A DNA stretch of 64,000 nucleotides from DASYPP01 sp036006525 (GCA_036006525.1 DASYPP010000047.1:8305-72304), one strand, 5' to 3'. Shown: positions 32,100 through 40,255, counted from the stretch's first letter. Notes: generated by a model from the letters alone, not told the origin. Program-made: numbers and translations.

Positions 32100-32649
32100 C
32101 GAGGTCGGAGCATCTGCTGCCGTTCTTCTCTCAGTGCCTTCGGATGGCTGAAGCGCCACTCGGTAAGGCTGGCTGAGGCCTCGGCTTCCATCCCCAGGCC
32201 GGATGGCCAAATCCCACCTGGTTCGTCATTGTGAGCGCTGCGATTCCGGTCGAGTCGCGGACCGACCTATCGCACGGCACCCCGAGGCGCAGGATCGGAG
32301 CGGATGAAGCACGCGACTGGCTTCATCTGTTCCAGCCGGAGTGATCACCGGGATCGACAGCCACCTGAGCCCTTGGTTGCGTCGGCAGCTTCCCCCGAAA
32401 TCCCGCTGGAACACGCCAAACGCTCTTCTGAGAAACGCGGGGTTTCAAAGCGATCTCGTCTGACGGTGAGCCAAAGATAGGGTCCGCTGGTGAACTCGCA
32501 AGTGCCTGTCTTTATTCGGTTTAGCTCACTTCGCGTGGATGATTTGTGGATTGCTAACTCGTGCCGGAACGCATGATTAGCAGGCCTCTCCACAATCGTG
32601 TGGAGAATGTGTATCAGCGTCCCGAAGCGTTTTGTGGGGAAAATGTTGA
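32100..32649. other. Gene-free stretch with several inverted repeats
   Basis: About 550 bases without a convincing gene; both strands are broken by stops or give unlikely proteins, and base composition is lower in G+C than the flanks toward 32500-32649. Inverted pairs seen: GATGAAG/CTTCATC (32303-32309, 32321-32327), TGTTCCAGC/GCTGGAACA (32328-32336, 32405-32413), GCTAA/TTAGC (32553-32557, 32577-32581) and TCTCCACA/TGTGGAGA (32587-32606). The first two are contiguous and could fold together. A structured RNA or a decayed gene are both possible. Confidence 0.4.
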
Positions 32650-33261
32650 TTAGTTCGCGCGACCGCTGGCGAAGGGATTGGGTCCTTCTCCGGCTCCGTA
32701 TGGCCGCACGGTGATCCCGAGGCTGGCGAGGAAGGCTTCGGCGGCGCGTTCGAACTTCTTGCCCACCATCACCGCGTCGGAAGCGCTGCGAGACCCGGCA
32801 TCCCGGATCGACGCGGCCCGCGCCAAGTCGGCGTACTGGTCGAACTCGGTCACACACTGAGAGAGCGCAAGGCGCAACTCGCCCTGGGCCTTGGAGACGT
32901 CATTGCGCGCCCGCAGGGATGCGCGGACCGCATACGGGCTTTCCAGCAGGTCCTGCCGGGCCGAATCAACCCCGCGGAGCGCGGTGGAGCAGGCGGTGCG
33001 CACCGCACGAGTGCGGGAGAGCAGCAGCGCGTCGCTGGCGGTCCGGATATCCCGGGTCAGCCGTGACGACGCGGCATCGATGGCCCTCAGGGTGTCGCGG
33101 AATACCAGGTACTCATCGCGCATCCGGGTCGACACCGAATCCAGCTTCGGATCGGGCTTGATGAATCCGCCCGCCTGGGCTGAGATGGAACCGGTTGCCA
33201 GCGCGAGCAGAACGGCGGAAACCGCTAGGACTCTAAGCCGACTTCTATGTAGCGATAAGAT
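32650..33261 (-). CDS. Secreted helical protein of unknown function, apparent ATC start
   Basis: About 203 residues. In frame upstream of the first usual start codon (GTG 33135) the sequence encodes a complete signal peptide, HRSRLRVLAVSAVLLALATG, followed by SISAQA and GGFIKPDPKLD, so the gene must begin further up. The frame is closed by TGA 33267-33265, and between that stop and the signal peptide there is no ATG, GTG or TTG. ATC at 33261 stands 7 bases after a perfect AAGGAGG (33275-33269) and is the best start. This region overlaps the last codons of the gene upstream. The mature protein is helical and charged (ASSRLTRDIRTASDALLLSR), ending in a Gly/Pro tail. I do not recognise the family; it may be a periplasmic coiled-coil protein. 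Confidence 0.65.
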   Translation of the reverse strand: MLSLHRSRLRVLAVSAVLLALATGSISAQAGGFIKPDPKLDSVSTRMRDEYLVFRDTLRAIDAASSRLTRDIRTASDALLLSRTRAVRTACSTALRGVDSARQDLLESPYAVRASLRARNDVSKAQGELRLALSQCVTEFDQYADLARAASIRDAGSRSASDAVMVGKKFERAAEAFLASLGITVRPYGAGEGPNPFASGRAN

Positions 33262-33845
33262 GGTTCATCCTCCTTCGACGAAAACAGGCACCCGGCTGAG
33301 CTCGCCGCAAACCAGCCGGCCACCAGCAGGCGGGGGGCATCGAGTTCCTGGACGATTGGGGCGAGCCAGCGCCGCATGTGGCGCAACTCGGGGGGCCGGC
33401 GGCCCATCAGCGCGAGAATGGCGCCGATACCGGACGTGGCCCGGAGAAAATGGGCCAGGCCGTGCGCCCGCTGGGTGAACTCCACCACCTTGACCCCGGG
33501 CTCGTCGAAAATGACCGCGCCTTCAAAGACGTCCATCGGCGGAGCATCGAGCCGGGGACCCAGGTAGAGATAGCGGCGACCGTTGGCGGTCTTCCGCTCG
33601 ATCACCGCTGCAGCGGTCTCGCTGGTGAGCCGCGCGGCGTGCAGCAGGTCATCGTCGTGGAGCGCCCCTACCGCGTTGGTCCATTCCAGGGCCGCCAGCG
33701 CGGTTTCCATGGGACACCCCATGGTATCATCGAACGCGATCATCCGCGGTGCTTCGCCTGCCCGCATAAAGAAATGGGCGAGCGCTTCCGGGCGTTCCAG
33801 GAAGGTACGGATGACCAGGGTGGAGGGCGCAGACGGTTCGGCCAT
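33225..33845 (-). CDS. Hypothetical protein
   Basis: A 206-residue cytoplasmic-looking protein without signal peptide. It mixes helices and strands: STLVIRTFLERPEALAHFFM, RMIAFDDTMGCPMETALAAL, VIERKTANGRRYLYLGPRLD, and VVEFTQRAHGLAHFLRATSG, which is mildly hydrophobic (IGAILALMG). A C-terminal helix includes RLLVAGWFAASSAGCLF. The sequence has consistent coding character and ends 37 bases inside the start of the next gene, so the two are co-transcribed. I do not recognise a family. The start ATG 33845 lacks a clear ribosome-binding site. Downstream overlap with a gene that uses an ATC start is the most notable point. Confidence 0.65.
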   Translation of the reverse strand: MAEPSAPSTLVIRTFLERPEALAHFFMRAGEAPRMIAFDDTMGCPMETALAALEWTNAVGALHDDDLLHAARLTSETAAAVIERKTANGRRYLYLGPRLDAPPMDVFEGAVIFDEPGVKVVEFTQRAHGLAHFLRATSGIGAILALMGRRPPELRHMRRWLAPIVQELDAPRLLVAGWFAASSAGCLFSSKEDEPSYRYIEVGLES

Positions 33846-33876
33846 AGGATCTGAAAGCTAGCTCTGAAACAGGGAG

Positions 33877-33955
33877 ACTGGTACTGGGTGCTGCGTACTG
33901 GGCACTGGGCCACCAATGCAGTTTTTCGCAGTACCCAGTACCCGTCACCAGTACC
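33877..33955. repeat. Facing heptad arms, ACTGGGT family
   Basis: The left arm (33877-33910) has five units of ACTGGGT type: ACTGGT, ACTGGGT, GCTGCGT, ACTGGGC, ACTGGGC. The right arm (33929-33955) has CAGTACC, CAGTACC, CGTCACC, AGTACC. The 18-base centre includes TTTTT. It lies between the stop of the Ig-like/propeller gene and the start of the hypothetical gene, both minus. Confidence 0.7.
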
Positions 33956-33959
33956 TTCT

Positions 33960-35945
33960 TTATGGCGTAAGTTCTGACTTGTTCTCCACTTTCACGATCC
34001 ACAGCCCCGAGTTGATGTCCGGTACGTAGATGTATCCGTTCCGGTAGATAGCGCCCCAGGCGTTGGCCGAGTTGGCCACGAAACCGTTCTTGTCTCCCGT
34101 ATTCACGTGCGCGATCTCGCGACCCTGGTTGAGCAGGTCGCCCCGCATTTCTCCGGATACGTCGAGCACCCGCAGCCCGCCCTGGTAATCCCCCAGGTAC
34201 AACGTGTCCCCCGCGACCCAGACGTTGTGAACCCCGCCATCCTTGGGCTCGTACCACGCGACTTCCCTCGGGTTGGCGAGGTCCGATACGTCGATCACGT
34301 GGAGCCGGCCATAGGCGCGGCCCAGTCCGATAACTCCACCGCCGACCGGCTTGGCGGAGAAGACTTCATCGCCGGCGAACACGTAGCGCCCCGCACGCCA
34401 CGCGGTATGGGTGCCGCGGATGAACCCGGGGCCGCCCACCGCTTCGACATCGCGATACAACGAGTTCAGGTCGTACTTGAACTGGCTCACCAGCTGGGGT
34501 GATTCGGGGCTGCCGCCCTTCACTCCGTTGCCGACATCCAGGATCACCAGTCCATCATTCCAGTACGAGAGGTAGGCCAGGCCATCCTGCACGTCGATGT
34601 CGTGCAGCATGCGGCCCGCCTCGGTGCGGGTAACTTCCCAGCGCGCCACCTGCCGCGGGTGATAGGGGTCCCGGATGTCGATGACCCGCATCGAGCCGGT
34701 GGCGTCATCGGTGAGGTAGACATATCCGTGGTAGATGAAGGTGCTGTGCACCCCGCCGGTCACCGTTTCGGTGAATTCGGCGATCGGCTTGGGGTGGGCC
34801 GGGTCCTCGAACGAGAGAATGACGATGCCGTTCTTCCGAGTAGAGGCGCCTTCCCTGGTGAGGACGCCGTACTTGCCGTCCTCGGTAGTCATCACGTCGT
34901 TGATAACCCTGGCGTCCACGACGACACTATCGGTAATCGCCGGGGCCGCCGGGTTGCTCAGGTCGATCGCGTAGAGCCGGTCGCCGATAGTGCTGATATA
35001 CCCATGCTTCCCGTCGGGATGCAGCCAGAACTCCGCCGCATTCATCTTGAGCGGGACCCGCCCCACCACCGTGGCGGGTCGCACCGCGTCACGCGGGTTG
35101 ACGGTGACGACGGCTTCGGCCGAGCGGTCCCCGACCCTGGCGACGACCCGGTAGGTGCCGGGCAGATCGGCGACGAACGCGCCGTCGGCATCGACGGAGG
35201 CAGTGCCGGGACTCAGCAGCCACTGGGGCCGCACCTCACCGACCGCGTGTCCCGCGGCGTCTTTTGCGGCCAGGGAAAGCCGCACCACGTCGCCGGTGCG
35301 CGCGGTGCTGGTCGCCGGAGCGATGGCGAGTGAACGAATCGGGTTCACGCTCACCACGATCGTCCGGGACGCGCTAGCCTGGCCCGCCCGCGCGGTCAGG
35401 GTGGCACGGCCCGCCGTTCGCGCGGTAAGACTGCCGTCGTTGTTCACGCTCGCTACCGCCGGCCGATCGGAGCGCCAGGCCACCGGGTCGTAGCGGCGGT
35501 CGCCGTTGGCCGCCATGACAGTCGCGGTGAGCGGAATGGTTTGTCCGGTGTAGATCCGCTCCACCCGGGGCTCGATTTCAATCCGGGCGGCAGGTGGTGA
35601 AAGGACCGTCACCCGGGCCACCGCGACGACTGGCCGGCCGCCGGCCAGCGGGCGCACCGACACTCCCACATTGATCGTACCGGAGGAACCCCCGGTCACC
35701 AGACCGGTGGAGTCCACCTTCCCCTCGAAAAACCCGCCCGAGGTAGCCCAGCTCACCCGCACGTTCTTGTACTCGGCGCCCGAGGAGTCGTAGGCGACGG
35801 CGGTCAGCCGGATGGTGTCGTTGGCGACCACCGCTGCTTCCGCCGGCTGGATTACCACTCGGGCGATCGGCGAACGGGGCATGACCGGCGCTGCCGGCGT
35901 GGGGGGCGATTGCTGGAGCAGGGCCAGCACGGCGATAACAATCAT
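33960..35945 (-). CDS. Secreted protein with bacterial Ig-like (BIG2) domains and LVIVD propeller
   Basis: A 661-residue secreted protein. The N-terminus is short and hydrophobic (IVIAVLALLQQ) and may be a minimal signal. Residues 28-285 contain three bacterial Ig-like domains (IARVVIQPAEAAVVANDTIR; RIEIEPRVERIYTGQTIPLT; IRSLAIAPATSTARTGDVVR). Residues 290-655 are LVIVD-type repeats of a beta-propeller (DRLYAIDLSNPAAPAITDSV, MRVIDIRDPYHPRQVARWEV, RLHVIDVSDLANPREVAWYE). Such proteins are common as surface or secreted binding proteins in Gemmatimonadota and Chloroflexota; the ligand is unknown. No catalytic site is evident. ATG 35945 has only a weak ribosome-binding site, and a slightly longer signal peptide cannot be excluded. 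The gene ends next to the heptad element and appears to be transcribed alone. Confidence 0.85.
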   Translation of the reverse strand: MIVIAVLALLQQSPPTPAAPVMPRSPIARVVIQPAEAAVVANDTIRLTAVAYDSSGAEYKNVRVSWATSGGFFEGKVDSTGLVTGGSSGTINVGVSVRPLAGGRPVVAVARVTVLSPPAARIEIEPRVERIYTGQTIPLTATVMAANGDRRYDPVAWRSDRPAVASVNNDGSLTARTAGRATLTARAGQASASRTIVVSVNPIRSLAIAPATSTARTGDVVRLSLAAKDAAGHAVGEVRPQWLLSPGTASVDADGAFVADLPGTYRVVARVGDRSAEAVVTVNPRDAVRPATVVGRVPLKMNAAEFWLHPDGKHGYISTIGDRLYAIDLSNPAAPAITDSVVVDARVINDVMTTEDGKYGVLTREGASTRKNGIVILSFEDPAHPKPIAEFTETVTGGVHSTFIYHGYVYLTDDATGSMRVIDIRDPYHPRQVARWEVTRTEAGRMLHDIDVQDGLAYLSYWNDGLVILDVGNGVKGGSPESPQLVSQFKYDLNSLYRDVEAVGGPGFIRGTHTAWRAGRYVFAGDEVFSAKPVGGGVIGLGRAYGRLHVIDVSDLANPREVAWYEPKDGGVHNVWVAGDTLYLGDYQGGLRVLDVSGEMRGDLLNQGREIAHVNTGDKNGFVANSANAWGAIYRNGYIYVPDINSGLWIVKVENKSELTP

Positions 35946-36005
35946 GGCGGACTCGGGGACCGGGTGGCTGGGTTGAGGGTCTGGGAACTTGAGCAGGGCA
36001 ATCTA

Positions 36006-36127
36006 TTGACAAAACCCCTGGGGAGCCAGAAGTTAAACCCATGGCAGCATTGGAATTCCGAATCTCATCCCCAGATACCGTCTGGTAGTCAGTGGCCGCC
36101 CGGAGTTCCCCTCCGGCCGGCTTTTTT
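36006..36127 (+). promoter_or_regulatory. cspA upstream region: -35 box and intrinsic terminator in the leader
   Basis: A perfect -35 hexamer TTGACA lies at 36006-36011, but the -10 is weak (AAGTTA or GTTAAA, at non-ideal spacing). About 85 bases further on is a full intrinsic terminator: stem CCGGAG/CTCCGG (36100-36105, 36111-36116) extended by GCCG/CGGC across a C-C mismatch, followed by six Ts (36122-36127). No plus-strand gene lies between -35 and hairpin, so the terminator either ends a small RNA or attenuates cspA. Confidence 0.5.
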
Positions 36128-36191
36128 GATTCTAGCCGAAGCCGGCTAGGCAATTCGGAGCTTCGCGCTCCCTTTCAGAAGAGGTTTCGCG

Positions 36192-36392
36192 ATGGCGAAG
36201 GGAACAGTGAAGTGGTTCAATGATGCCAAGGGGTTCGGGTTCATCGCGCAGGAAGGCGGCAAAGACGTGTTTGTGCATCACACGGCCATCCTGGCCGAGG
36301 GATTCCGTTCGCTGGCCGAGGGAGACGCCGTGGAATTCGACATTGTCGAAGGCCCCAAGGGTCTTCAGGCGTCAAACGTCCGCAAGGTCTGA
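36192..36392 (+). CDS. cspA: Cold shock protein (CspA family)
   Basis: A 66-residue single cold-shock domain, an OB fold that binds single-stranded RNA or DNA and melts RNA structure. Both RNA-binding motifs are present: RNP1 KGFGFIAQ and RNP2 DVFVHHTAI, with GTVKWFNDAKGFGF at the N-terminus. The length is normal for the family. AGAGG stands upstream of ATG 36192. A terminator-like hairpin with six Ts lies 65 bases before the start, in what should be the leader, suggesting attenuation or RNA-structure control as known for cold-shock genes. It is probably monocistronic. Confidence 0.97.
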   Translation: MAKGTVKWFNDAKGFGFIAQEGGKDVFVHHTAILAEGFRSLAEGDAVEFDIVEGPKGLQASNVRKV

Positions 36393-36433
36393 CGCGCATC
36401 GCGGCATCTTCACCGCAGTCACGAAGTCACCCG

Positions 36434-36976
36434 ATCCAGCGACGTTTCCGGTCCCCAGCCGGCACCGTCGCTGTTTCGCTCCTGAGCCTTTGCATCGCTT
36501 CCGCGCTCTGCTTCGCCCAGGCCCCTCCCGGAGCCGAGCGGCTGAGGTTCGGGGGATTTCGGGCGGGCGACTCGCTCCCCCGCGTGGTCGCTACGCTGCA
36601 GGGACACCGGGGCCAGCGGCTCCGCTGCCTTCGATCCCACGCCGACAGCACGGTGCAGGAGTGTCGCAGCAGCTACAGCGACAGCGTGAGCCGGCGCCCG
36701 GTCGAGGTGTGGCTCAGCGCCATCGGTGACAAGGCCGCCATTCTCACCCTCAAGACCGAGGGCAGCCCGGCTTTGCTGGAGCTCTGGCGCGCCGACCTCT
36801 CCCGACGATATGGCCAGGTAGAGACCCGGGTCCAGGGATCTCAAAGGATGATGCAGTGGGTCAGGCAGGGCCGGATGATACGGCTGACCTGGCGCACCGA
36901 CCGCTGGGCCCCGGCCATCTCGGTGAGCCTGGTGGACGGCCATATCCTTGACGCCTGGGGAGAAAAACGGGAATAG
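36434..36976 (+). CDS. Secreted protein of unknown function, start unresolved
   Basis: About 180 residues. The part after GTG 36584 (130 residues) is clearly protein-like (RRPVEVWLSAIGDKAAILTL, MIRLTWRTDRWAPAISVSLV). In frame further upstream lies a convincing signal peptide, TVAVSLLSLCIASALCFAQ, followed by APPGAERLRFGGFRAGDSLP, so the gene probably begins before it. No ATG, GTG or TTG exists in frame between cspA and the signal peptide. ATC 36434, seven bases after GAAG, is the least bad choice; a CTG or a sequencing error are alternatives. The mature domain is beta-rich with two cysteines (LRCLRS and QECRSS) and ends LDAWGEKRE. I do not recognise the family. The stop (36974-36976) lies at the edge of small repeats. 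Confidence 0.5.
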   Translation: MQRRFRSPAGTVAVSLLSLCIASALCFAQAPPGAERLRFGGFRAGDSLPRVVATLQGHRGQRLRCLRSHADSTVQECRSSYSDSVSRRPVEVWLSAIGDKAAILTLKTEGSPALLELWRADLSRRYGQVETRVQGSQRMMQWVRQGRMIRLTWRTDRWAPAISVSLVDGHILDAWGEKRE

Positions 36977-36985
36977 GAAGTAGGA

Positions 36986-37009
36986 AGGGGCGCGCGGCGG
37001 TACGCCCCT
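36986..37009 (+). terminator. Hairpin after the secreted-protein gene
   Basis: AGGGGCG (36986-36992) pairs with CGCCCCT (37003-37009) over a 10-base loop, ten bases after the stop. No T-run, so only terminator-like. Confidence 0.45.
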
Positions 37010-37078
37010 ACTACCGCGCCTGCGGCAAAAGGGCGATTTTCTCTGGTCTCCACGAACTCGATCACAATCGGAGGACGG

Positions 37079-38203
37079 ATGGGCCGGTTTACGGCGGCAG
37101 GGCTGCTTACTCTGGGGTTGACGATCGCGGGATGCGGGGGCGACACGCGTCCCATCCTGATCGGCTGGGGTGGCGGGCCGCTCAACGATTCCACCGTCGC
37201 TCCCTCGTTGCATACCGCCGAACTGGCCATCGCGGAGATCAATGCGGCCGGAGGGATCCATGGCCGGCCGCTCCGGCTGGTGATCCTGGAGGACGGCGGC
37301 GAGCCGGACTCCGCGGTGCGGGTCGCCACCAGGCTGGTCGATTCCGGGGTGGTCGCGGTGATCGGGCACATCTACTCCAGCACCACGCTGGCTGCGGCGC
37401 CGGTGTACAACAATCCCCACAACCCGGTCGTCCAGATCTCCCCGTCCGCCACCTCGCCGCTCATCACGCAGGCCGGACCCTACACCTTCAGAGTCTGCCC
37501 CAGCGACCTCCAGTATGGTGGCGCCCTGGCCCACTTCGTCCAGCAGAGCCTGAGGCTGACCCGCGGCGCCGTACTCTACGTCAACAACGACTATGGCCGC
37601 GGAGTGCGCCGCACGTTTGAGCGAGAGTTCTCCCTGCTGAGCGGAGAAGTCACCGAGGTGGACCCATTCCTGGAGGCGAACCCCGAGGTCGGCGCCTATC
37701 TGGAGCGGGTGACACAGGGACAGGGCGCGGAGTTCCTGATTCTCGCCGCGAATATTGACGAGGGAACCAAGGTGCTCCAGGCGATCCGGGACCGAGGATA
37801 CAAGGGGCCGGTCCTGGGGGGAGACGGGCTGGATGGGATCGAGGATGCCGGTACCATCGGCGAAGGAGTGTATGTCGCGACGGTCTACCTGCCGAGCCAG
37901 AACACCGAGCGCAATCGCAAGTTTCTCTCCGCCTACCGGGAGAAATTTCCCCTGGGCAATCCGGTCGATTATTCGGCCGCCGCCACCTACGATATCGTGT
38001 ACCTGCTGCGCGACGCGATGCTTCGGGGCGGCACCGGCCGCAAGGACCTGCGGGACGCCGTCGCTGCCGTGGGCCAGTCTGAACCGGCCTTCGACGGGCT
38101 CACCGGCTCCATTGCCTTCGATGAAAATGGGGACGTGCCCAGGCTCAATATCCAGGTCGGCGTGATTCGCAATGGGACTCTGCGGCCCGCGGGTGAACAG
38201 TGA
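37079..38203 (+). CDS. Branched-chain amino-acid-type periplasmic binding lipoprotein
   Basis: A 374-residue lipoprotein of the type I periplasmic-binding fold (Peripla_BP_6, LivJ-like). The signal peptide ends in a lipobox, GLTIAGC, with Cys19. The two-lobe fold follows: ILIGWGGGPLNDSTVAPSLH; AELAIAEINAAGGIHGRPLR, the family hallmark; VVAVIGHIYSSTTLAAAPVY; and YVNNDYGRGVRRTFEREF. It would bind an amino acid or small organic ligand in the periplasm. GGAGG lies 4 bases upstream of the ATG. No ABC permease or ATPase is nearby. Instead the stop overlaps the chemoreceptor gene by four bases (GTGA), so the binding protein probably presents its ligand to that receptor. Ligand unknown. Confidence 0.93.
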   Translation: MGRFTAAGLLTLGLTIAGCGGDTRPILIGWGGGPLNDSTVAPSLHTAELAIAEINAAGGIHGRPLRLVILEDGGEPDSAVRVATRLVDSGVVAVIGHIYSSTTLAAAPVYNNPHNPVVQISPSATSPLITQAGPYTFRVCPSDLQYGGALAHFVQQSLRLTRGAVLYVNNDYGRGVRRTFEREFSLLSGEVTEVDPFLEANPEVGAYLERVTQGQGAEFLILAANIDEGTKVLQAIRDRGYKGPVLGGDGLDGIEDAGTIGEGVYVATVYLPSQNTERNRKFLSAYREKFPLGNPVDYSAAATYDIVYLLRDAMLRGGTGRKDLRDAVAAVGQSEPAFDGLTGSIAFDENGDVPRLNIQVGVIRNGTLRPAGEQ

Positions 38204-39894
38204 AATTCCTCCCGGGGCTGACCCAGCGGTTCACTTTCGTCATGAGCCTGATGCTGATCCTGGTCATCCTGGTCGGCTGGCTCAGCGTCACCTCAATCCG
38301 TTCCCAGGGGGAGATCGCCGACCGTGAGCTCCGGAACCTGGCCGAAGAGGGAGACGTCGGCAGCGCGCTCGTGGCCTCGGTCATGAACGAGATCCGCGCC
38401 GCGCAGCAATACCTGCTCTCGCCGTCCCTGGAGTTGCGGTATGAGTTCATCTCCAGTGGCGACTCGGCCTACGCGGCGCAACGGCGCTTCGGCGACCTGA
38501 CCAGTCTGAGCGACGACGACCGGGTCACCCTCAATCGGATCGCGGATCGGCAGGCGGAGCTCGAGGTGGCATACGCCGAGGCCCATGCCCTCGAGGATAT
38601 CGGCCGGCCGGATGCGGCGCTGGCCCAGGCCCGCGCCGCCCATTCGCCGGCGGACAGCCTGATTGAAAGCGTTCGCGCACTGACCACAGGCCAGGCCCGC
38701 CTCGCCGTAGAGCGCGCCAATATCATGCGCCAGCGATCCCGCCGCGTTCAGTACATCCTGATCGGGACCATCGTGCTGATCATGGCTGCCGGCGTGTTCG
38801 CGATCCTGTATACCCGAAGCTCGGTCAACGTGCCGCTTCGCCGGCTGGTGGCCGCCGCTGAGCGGTTCGGAGCCGGTGATCTCCGCCCGGCCCAGCTCGG
38901 CGAGATGCCGACCGAGCTCAACTTGCTCGCGCTGACGCTGGACGGCACCGGCGCCAGGCTCAGGACCGTGGTCTCCGAGGTCATCAAGGAGGCGGAGCAG
39001 ATCGGCAGCAGCGCGGGCCAGTTCTCGGCGATGAGCCAGGAGCTGGCGGCCAGCGGGAACGAGATCTCGACCGCTATGGTCAAGGTCTCCACCAGCGCCG
39101 AGAGCCAGGTGCGCGGGATGGACAAGGCGGGCAAGGCACTGGGCGAATTACGCCAGGCCGCAAGCACCACCGGCGAGGCTGCCAACCGGGTGGTGCAGGT
39201 TGGAGAAAACATCCGGCGGGTCGCGGCCCAGCACCAGGGCGACGTGGACGCCGCGCGCCGGACCCTGCTGGATGTTCGTGAGGTCGTGCGGACTTCGATG
39301 GGGCAGGTCCGGCAGCTGGCCCAGCTTTCCGCCTCGATCACCGCTTTCATCGATCTCATCAAGCAGATCTCGTCCCAGACCAACTTGCTGGCCCTGAACG
39401 CCGCGATCGAAGCGGCTCGGGCCGGCGAACAGGGCCGCGGGTTCGCGGTGGTCGCCGAAGAGGTGCGAAACCTCGCCGACTCGAGCGCCCGGGCCGCGGA
39501 AGACGTGACCAAGACGGTGCAGATTCTCCTGAACCAGGTGCGGGAAACCTCAACGACGATGGAAGTGGGATCCGGCAAGGTAGAGGGAATCGAGCACGTG
39601 GCGGAGGCCGCGGCGCGCGGGCTCCAGGAGATCGCGCTCGCCGTGAAGGAGATTCAGAACGCGGCGGCGCAGGTCGAAGACGAAGCGACCCTGAACCGGA
39701 CGATCGTCGACGAACTGACCACCACCACGTCACAGGCGGCCAGCGCGGCGAGCGAGCACGCCACCTCGAGCGAATCGGTTACCGCCGCCGCCGAACAGCA
39801 GAACGCCGCCACGGAGGAAATGGCGGCGGCGGCGAGTGAACTGCTGGCTGGGGCGAATCGATTGGCGGCTCTGGTGGCGGATTTCAGGACCTAG
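38200..39894 (+). CDS. Methyl-accepting chemotaxis protein
   Basis: A 564-residue transmembrane chemoreceptor. TM1 is at about 10-30 (FVMSLMLILVILVGWLSV). A periplasmic four-helix-type sensor domain spans about 30-185 (QYLLSPSLELRYEFISSGDS). TM2 lies at about 188-208 (YILIGTIVLIMAAGVFAILY), followed by a HAMP domain at about 208-262. The cytoplasmic signalling coiled coil has its conserved tip at about 385-430 (QISSQTNLLALNAAIEAARA, GEQGRGFAVVAEEVRNLADS). The C-terminus lacks the NWETF-type CheR/CheB docking pentapeptide. It starts with GTG overlapping the binding-protein gene, the strongest evidence that the lipoprotein is its ligand-binding partner. No che genes are in the window, so the kinase lies elsewhere. 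Confidence 0.95.
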   Translation: MKFLPGLTQRFTFVMSLMLILVILVGWLSVTSIRSQGEIADRELRNLAEEGDVGSALVASVMNEIRAAQQYLLSPSLELRYEFISSGDSAYAAQRRFGDLTSLSDDDRVTLNRIADRQAELEVAYAEAHALEDIGRPDAALAQARAAHSPADSLIESVRALTTGQARLAVERANIMRQRSRRVQYILIGTIVLIMAAGVFAILYTRSSVNVPLRRLVAAAERFGAGDLRPAQLGEMPTELNLLALTLDGTGARLRTVVSEVIKEAEQIGSSAGQFSAMSQELAASGNEISTAMVKVSTSAESQVRGMDKAGKALGELRQAASTTGEAANRVVQVGENIRRVAAQHQGDVDAARRTLLDVREVVRTSMGQVRQLAQLSASITAFIDLIKQISSQTNLLALNAAIEAARAGEQGRGFAVVAEEVRNLADSSARAAEDVTKTVQILLNQVRETSTTMEVGSGKVEGIEHVAEAAARGLQEIALAVKEIQNAAAQVEDEATLNRTIVDELTTTTSQAASAASEHATSSESVTAAAEQQNAATEEMAAAASELLAGANRLAALVADFRT

Positions 39895-39896
39895 TC

Positions 39897-40244
39897 TTAC
39901 CGCCTTCTACCGGCCTTAACCGCTTTCTTGGCAGGCTTGGCCCGGGGCTTCACCTTGGTGCGGTGCTTCGTGGCTTTGACCCGCTCGGCCGCCTTTTCCA
40001 GCTTCCGGCGCTGAGCCGCCTGGACCTCAGCGAGTACCCGCTCACCCTCTTCATTCCCGACCAATCCCCGGCGTACCGAGTACTTGATCAGCTCCTCGGC
40101 ATCGGAAAGCGCGAATTCGCTGAGCCGTGCCGCCGCGCGAATCACGTTGACGAGCGCATCTGCCACCGGACTGCGCAGGACATTGGCTATTCCCGGCAGG
40201 GTTTCGAGCAGCGTCGAGATCTGGGAACCACCGAGGTCCGTCAT
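39897..40244 (-). CDS. Small protein with lysine-rich histone-like tail
   Basis: A 115-residue protein. Residues 1-75 are helical (SQISTLLETLPGIANVLRSP, LVNVIRAAARLSEFALSDAE). Residues 80-115 are a Lys/Arg/Ala/Pro-rich tail (RVKATKHRTKVKPRAKPAKK, AVKAGRRR) like those of histone H1-like or HU-extension proteins, suggesting nucleic-acid binding. ATG 40244 is preferred over an upstream ATG whose extra codons read through the terminator hairpin. The puzzle is that a strong minus-strand terminator ends only 12 bases before this ATG, leaving no room for a promoter. Expression may need read-through or a later start. It is convergent with the chemoreceptor, stops 3 bases apart. Confidence 0.65.
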   Translation of the reverse strand: MTDLGGSQISTLLETLPGIANVLRSPVADALVNVIRAAARLSEFALSDAEELIKYSVRRGLVGNEEGERVLAEVQAAQRRKLEKAAERVKATKHRTKVKPRAKPAKKAVKAGRRR

Positions 40245-40255
40245 CGGCGGCAACG

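Noticed and set aside
32345..32857. 170-codon minus-strand frame in the gene-free stretch
   Set aside because: Arg-rich, no conserved-looking stretch, and overlaps the secreted-protein gene out of frame.
36419..37534. 371-codon minus-strand frame from the cspA tail into the binding-lipoprotein gene
   Set aside because: Covers two better plus-strand genes and has no protein-like domain.
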